Positions 58,501 through 64,000 of a stretch of 64,000 nucleotides of DNA are shown here, piece by piece; positions within the stretch are counted from its first letter, which is position 1; each line of letters begins with the position of its first letter. Made by a program: the position numbers and the translations under genes. Origin of the DNA: Pseudoscleropodium purum (taxonomy: Eukaryota > Streptophyta > Bryopsida > Hypnales > Brachytheciaceae); the NCBI GenBank assembly GCA_963969395.1, contig OZ017798.1, positions 14,438,173 to 14,502,172 on the forward strand, written 5' to 3'. The notes below the pieces were generated by a model. It had not been told where the DNA came from and ran no database searches. It worked only from the letters and a program-made list of their open reading frames with translations.

Positions 58501-60218
58501 CTTAACCAATTATGTGTATTCTGGAGCGTAGGTTTCTAGAGTGGGGAAATTTTCCTGTGTAAAAAAATAGAATTTGGAAGGATTTCAGAAGATTTCAGAA
58601 TTTTATTTCTCAAAACATAATTACTATGAATCTTTTAGTTGAAGATTCTCTTCGACCAAATTGGTCGTAGAGGTCTTCTTATTTCCAACCATGAGCTAGT
58701 TGCATAATCAACAAAGGATTGGTTGCAATATTGAGAGTCTTGCAACCAATCATAATGTGCCACAATTACACCGGAAACTATGCTATATTAATTAATCACT
58801 ACTCATCTTTACCTAATCAGAAAGAAAGCAACTTTCATAACCAAAATAGAGGGTGATTAGAAATGGGTTCTAAGCTACTATAACATTGAAGAGCCTTTGT
58901 ACCTTTCCTATATGCACCTTGATCATGACATTGAGCATCCACTTAGCTATTGATGAAATATCATTGGATGTAGAATATTCTACACTATCTATTATGGAGC
59001 CAAGGTAGTGATAGTACATGTTATTGAATGTTATAAACATTGATACTCAAGACTTGGGTTGCAACTGATAATAACTTACATCGTGGGGCTTAATCAAAGT
59101 TATTTTTGCAATAGGAACTTTTGAACATTGATTTTCAATGAAATAGGAGGAGCAAAAAATCCTTAAAACAAAATTGCAATTTTTGAAGTTTCACTTGATT
59201 GTAGTTTGACCATCTAGTGTGTGAAAACTAAATTTCTAGATACACATTTTTATTCCAAATCTAAAAATTTAATGTAGCTGTGCATATGAGTTTCTAGATA
59301 CACATTTTTATTCCAAATCTAAAAATTTAATGTAGCTGTGCATATGAATTTGGATGCATTTTCTATAAATAATAAGGTGTTTTGGCTTCAAGAATTCAAT
59401 TCCTACAATTATCAACAAACTAATAAAGAGTTGCCACTTGGCAATTTGGGGGCACTTCAATTAATCCATAAAGGCAATGGCTCCAAAAATCAACTTTTAG
59501 TCTATAAAAATTATGTTTTACAAAATAATATTGAATTTCTTTCTCCTACTATTCTATATTATATTAATACAACCATCTATTGTTTGGATTTTTGAACAAG
59601 TCTTTTCTGAAATTTTGGTGAATTTATGATTATTTTTTTATGCTTGGCTCATTTCAAAGAGATCCTATTAATGAAAAGTGTATGAATCTTCCAAAAAATA
59701 GATTTCAAACATTAATTGGTGTAGAAATTCTCAACCTAAGCATCTACATCATACTAAGATGTGTAAATTATAGTATATTCTATATACCCCAATATAATTT
59801 CTAATACTTGAAATTGGATTCATACACCCATGGGCATGTAGGGAAAAAACATCAACTTAATACTTTAATCACATATTGTAGATCTCACAAATGGTAAAGA
59901 ATTTAAATTTGAAACTTTTGTATGTAGTCTATATTAAGGTGAAATTTAAGTCTTTTCATTGTGTTTTTTATTTTTTATAAATTTTTTCCATCTGAAAATC
60001 TTGATCTAAATATGTCTATTTTCCATATTTGAAGACTCAAAACAAAGGATTTTGGGAGATTAAGTAATTTACATGTAGAATAGAATCAAAATTATCATTA
60101 CAAGTTATTTATCACTTTAGATAGTCAAGTGATATTAATCATTATTTTCAAAAGGAAATTATTTTTGGGTGGATTTTTTCACATGTGTAAGTTTTCAAAG
60201 TCAAGATTTATTAAAATC
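58501..60218. other. AT-rich spacer
   Basis: No recognised gene. Contains the 58-bp tandem duplication at 59233-59348; the open frame starting at 59338 has only AT-rich composition to support it. Confidence 0.35.
59233..59348. repeat. Perfect 58-bp tandem duplication
   Basis: Bases 59233-59290 are repeated at 59291-59348 with no visible difference except at the outer edge. Each unit begins 'tttctagatacacattttta' and ends 'tgcatatga'. Very young by its identity. Confidence 0.9.
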
Positions 60219-61152
60219 TTAACCCCTAAAGTTCCTTCACGGCTTCACTATGTTTTCATCAAAAACACTTCAAAACTGCCATTTTTAAAACAAATATAAA
60301 AATATTTGGACACATAAAACCATAGGATATTTTATTATGATAATTTTAGAAGATGTGAAAAAAATTTCAGAAATTTCCACTGTGTAGATTGCAAGATATA
60401 AGCGTTTGAATTGACAAAAAGCCTATTTTGGGTCCTGCAAAAAACTAGGCAGCTACATTTCACAAGGTCACATTTGTATGAAAAAATGTCCAAAATGGTT
60501 GCAACTCTTTGGATTAATTCTCTGAGGAAAGTTTTCTAAGTGCTTCAAAAATTTCAAATCATTTGGAATTGTACAACATATAAGAAAAAAGTAGTAAATT
60601 GAAAGTAGAGAATGAATCAAAATACAAAATTGTTAATAATTTAGTTATGGAATTCAAAAATGCCAATCCCAATAGTTGTAATGTTTTAATAAACAATCTT
60701 CACCAATTATTTTTATTTTTTTTCAAAAATATTGAAAATTGAGTTCAATAAAGAACTTCAAAGTTTATTTTGGAGTAGAAAATCCACGACTGCCTACAAA
60801 CTAAAACACCTCATAATTTTTGACTCATTGATTAAAATGGAATGATTCACAGCTTTATTTATATATATATATAAATAAATAAATCTAGAAAATTAATATC
60901 AAACTTTTGTTTATGAAAAAATAATTTTTTCAAGTCTACCCAGACTACCCAAGTTGAAAAATAAACTATATATTAGGCCATAACTTTTGACTCATATTTT
61001 CAAATGTCTTGAAATTTAGTGCACATGAAAGATATTCCTTGTCCACACCTTTCATTAAAATTTGGGCCAAAAATATAGATATCTCTGCTCACATGCACCT
61101 GCCCAAAAAAGTCATGTTGCCAAAAAACGCACCTTGGTCCTTTAGGGGTTAA
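60219..61152. mobile_element. 934-bp non-autonomous DNA element, TIR TTAACCCCTAAAG, copy B
   Basis: Second copy of the 26.4-kb element, same orientation, with TTAACCCCTAAAG at the start and CCTTTAGGGGTTAA at the end. Interior blocks run in the same order. No coding capacity. Confidence 0.75.
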
Positions 61153-62000
61153 AGTGTCATGAAGGTATGTGTTTGAAGAGCTTTCAAACTCATCCAAGAG
61201 CATTCATTGAAGGATCTATTACTCTTAAACTATGTAGCCATAATTAAAGGTAGGACATTCATCAAAACTATTTAAGGTCATAATAGTAAACTTCAACAAA
61301 CTCTCATATCAAACATAATTGGAGGGGCAAACATAATCATGATCCTAAACCTTAAATTGAAATGAAGGCCTCAAATTTTTAACCCACAATAGAGAATGAT
61401 GTGGACAAATTTTTAATTTGTCGTTTGAAATAATTAAAAATACACAAATTTTAAATACCTTGAAATTTTGTTCAAGTTCATCCTAAAATGGTAGGCTTCA
61501 TACAAATTTGAGAGACTTTGAATAGGCCAAAGTTCTCATAAGCAATCATTTCAAAAGAATTTGCATCATGCATTGTCCTAATTTTAAAAATATATTAAAA
61601 CTTTAGACATGACACTTTCAAAATCCCCTATTACTTCACACACACAATTCCTAAGAATGATGACTTTTCAAGGACAAGCCATGGACCTTGAGAGTTTTTT
61701 TTAAGCATTTCCAATCTGAGTGCAGAAAAGAGAAAAAAAAACTCCAACCTTTACCTATTGTTGGCATATATGAAAAATGCAGAAAGGACATGAATTTACA
61801 TTCTTTTGCCTTTCAATTTGTAAAACTTTTATACAACTTGCTCCCAACCATATGTATGATACAAGCAAAAAATCAACTTGTACCACTTAAGGTAAGTTGT
61901 TGTAAGCTCAATGAAGACCAACTTCCATGAAAATCTTGGAGAGCATATCATCATAGAATGTCAAATTGTCTATCTAAGACCATTCAAAAATCTCTTATAT
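61153..62000. other. AT-rich spacer
   Basis: Nothing beyond short, unsupported open frames was seen. Confidence 0.35.
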
Positions 62001-62286
62001 GGGCAATTTCATTAAAATGCCGGTATTCCAAATGCCATTTGTACGATGGCAACTTATTTTGAATGCCATTTGTATAGTGCTTTCTACCGCATGGGGCCAC
62101 GAAACACTACCGTGTGTGTGCATGGAAGGCGTAGGTGTGTTGAACCGCTCACAAAACCAATGGAATTCACAACTCCGCCATTTTTTTTTTCCAAAAACAA
62201 TCTCATTTTTGCTTGAGATTTTTAGCCTTCTGCCAAAATAGTTTCTTGCCATTTTACTAGAATACTGCCATTTTAACAAAATTCCC
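62001..62286. mobile_element. MITE-like element, 286 bp
   Basis: Starts GGGCAATTTCATTAAAATG and ends CATTTTAACAAAATTCCC, an imperfect terminal inverted repeat of about 28 bases (it continues 'ccggtattc' against 'gaatactg'). The interior has repeated 'aaatgccatt' motifs and a poly-T run. No coding capacity, no clear target-site duplication. Confidence 0.55.
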
Positions 62287-64000
62287 GATTTATTCTAAAG
62301 CACTTCAACAATACATTATCTTGGATAGTCTTAGATTGTTGTTCTACAATGAAGACGTTGAGTACAATTGATGGATTTGGATCCAAGGTTGGTTTTACAA
62401 ATATCCACCTTATAACCAAAACTCTACTCTAATCAAGATTTGTTGTATTCTATAAGTTGGAAGCCATGACATTGGAAGCAAGCACATTGATTACACAAGA
62501 TTTTAGACTTGTTTTCATCCACTTTCCACCTCCAAAAGAACCCTCTCTTCAAACAAGATACTCTACCACAATTACTTCACCACCAAGCTTTTGGAGTGTA
62601 TTAGAAATCCATAAATACAATTGGGTGGTTGTAAGAAACCCTTCATATTTATTAATCAAAAATGCAATTTTTGGCCATAGAAATGGGGCTACTATATAAC
62701 ACTACTAATATTGTGTGTTAGCAATGTTTTTGCAAATATTTATTGTAGATTAAAGGTGCCTAGCCTACAGATCTAAATTGTTGACTCAATACTATGCAAT
62801 ATTGTAGATTGTTGTGGGATACTACATAAACCACTAGAAATAAAAATAATAGAAAAAGAGTCTCTGGACATTTTCATTTTTAGTATTTCAAAAAATATTC
62901 AAATTTTTATTATAAGAAATCCATTTTGCTAAAGAAGATTGTACTGACATTGCACCAAAGAATTCTTTTAGGAAATTTTCATCTTTTTCATAGCCTTCAA
63001 GCAAAGGAAGGTCACTTTGACCCTATGTGCGCAACCGACATGTTGCTATTTTGTAAAAACTCATCATCAGTCCTTGTAATGTAGTAGACCTCCAATATGT
63101 CTAATTTATGGCTTTGAATTTTCATTTTTGGGTCAGAAATAGGACTAAATCCCTCCAAAATGACCAAGGTAGACATCCAATTGTGGGTAGGTTAAAAATC
63201 ATAGAATAATAAAAAAATTATAAAAAAATTACCCAATGTCTACAACTATAGCATCTTCCTTCATTCCAAATTTCATACTAAACGGACAAACAATGCAATT
63301 TAAATTATGAGCAAAAATCCACCCATCAAAGGGCAAGGGGACAAAAACAATTGGGATAAGTATTTCTTGCAATCACCTAGTTGCGCAATTGCATCCAACT
63401 TGGTTTAAGTTAACTTGTTATAGCTTTGCAATTTGCTATAAATATAAAAAAGTATGGTATCTATAGTGGATCCACCCATAAACAATCAAATAAGTAATTG
63501 TGGACATGATCAGAAGTTGTATAAGGCACAACAAATATTTTCAGAGGTACATTGATAGAAATGATGGAGATTGCAAAAATTTTGGTAAATGTATCTCTTA
63601 AATTGAAATTATTATGAATTTTGAAGGCCAAAAGTTGGTTTGTACCTATGTCCAATGTTTAAACTATTTCCAAATTGCTCTTGTAAGAGACTATTTGTTG
63701 TTCACTTTGGTACTTCAAACCAAGCACATGTGTCATGAAAAAAATGGAAGAATCGATGGTCAGAAACCAAGAACTGATGTTTGGAAATTAATCATAACTA
63801 TTCTTGGATTTCAAGCCCCTCTATTGATTGTTCGATGAGGTACTAGTTAGTAATGGGTGGCTCTACCTTATATTGATTTGTTCTATTAATGAATGTGACA
63901 CTTATTAATCATAGTCACATGACTCATAATACATTCAAACTAATGCAAGCCGACATTGTTGTACATTATTGTAATTGATCTCCCTCCAAGATAAATTTGA
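62287..64000. other. AT-rich spacer to window end
   Basis: No recognised gene, RNA or repeat structure. The open frames at 62457-62699 and 63614-63838 lack any family feature. Confidence 0.35.

Noticed and set aside
1..64000. tRNA, rRNA, CRISPR array or prokaryotic operon
   Set aside because: No cloverleaf-like or rRNA-like blocks and no regularly spaced repeats with unique spacers were seen; gene structure is spliceosomal.

Overview
The window is a piece of nuclear DNA from a land plant. Five multi-exon genes with GT-AG introns (one likely GC-AG) can be read, and one encodes a thylakoid-lumen FKBP that exists only in chloroplast-bearing organisms. The long AT-rich spacers are full of DNA-transposon relics. 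A fungal/algal UapA-type purine permease beside plant-type genes makes a bryophyte (moss-like) source my best guess; this is inference.

Layout. 0-4.2 kb: minus-strand, stop-riddled coding relic whose in-frame stops are mostly TAG where CAG would fit. 6.1-11.95 kb (+): intact 16-exon API5 homologue. 12.9-14.4 kb: decayed Tc1-like (DD34E) transposase, with its downstream segment repeated in inverted orientation at 33.4-33.9 kb. 15.36-17.67 kb (-): 8-exon exosome subunit RRP46 with a 21-nt micro-exon. 18-34 kb: gene-poor and repeat-rich, with foldbacks, a four-copy MITE family ending in CATTAGAGGA-type repeats, one copy of a 930-bp element ending in TTAACCCCTAAAGG (second copy at 60.2 kb), and tandem arrays. 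35.86-38.26 kb (+): 3-exon AMT2-type ammonium transporter. 38.3-40.4 kb: partial, frameshifted copy of the 3' half of the FKBP gene, inserted 58 bases after the AMT stop. 41.80-44.33 kb: CACTA element with matching terminal repeats and a 3-bp target-site duplication. 45.54-48.99 kb (-): FKBP16-3-like gene, parent of the pseudogene. 51.74-56.34 kb (-): 8-exon UapA-like nucleobase/ascorbate-family transporter. 57-64 kb: spacer with repeats.

The genes do not form a pathway. The AMT (ammonium uptake) and the UapA-like permease (uric acid/xanthine-type substrates) both concern nitrogen acquisition and lie about 13 kb apart, but nothing shows co-regulation. API5 and RRP46 are housekeeping nuclear genes; the FKBP acts in the thylakoid lumen. 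No RNA genes, CRISPR arrays or prokaryotic features were seen.
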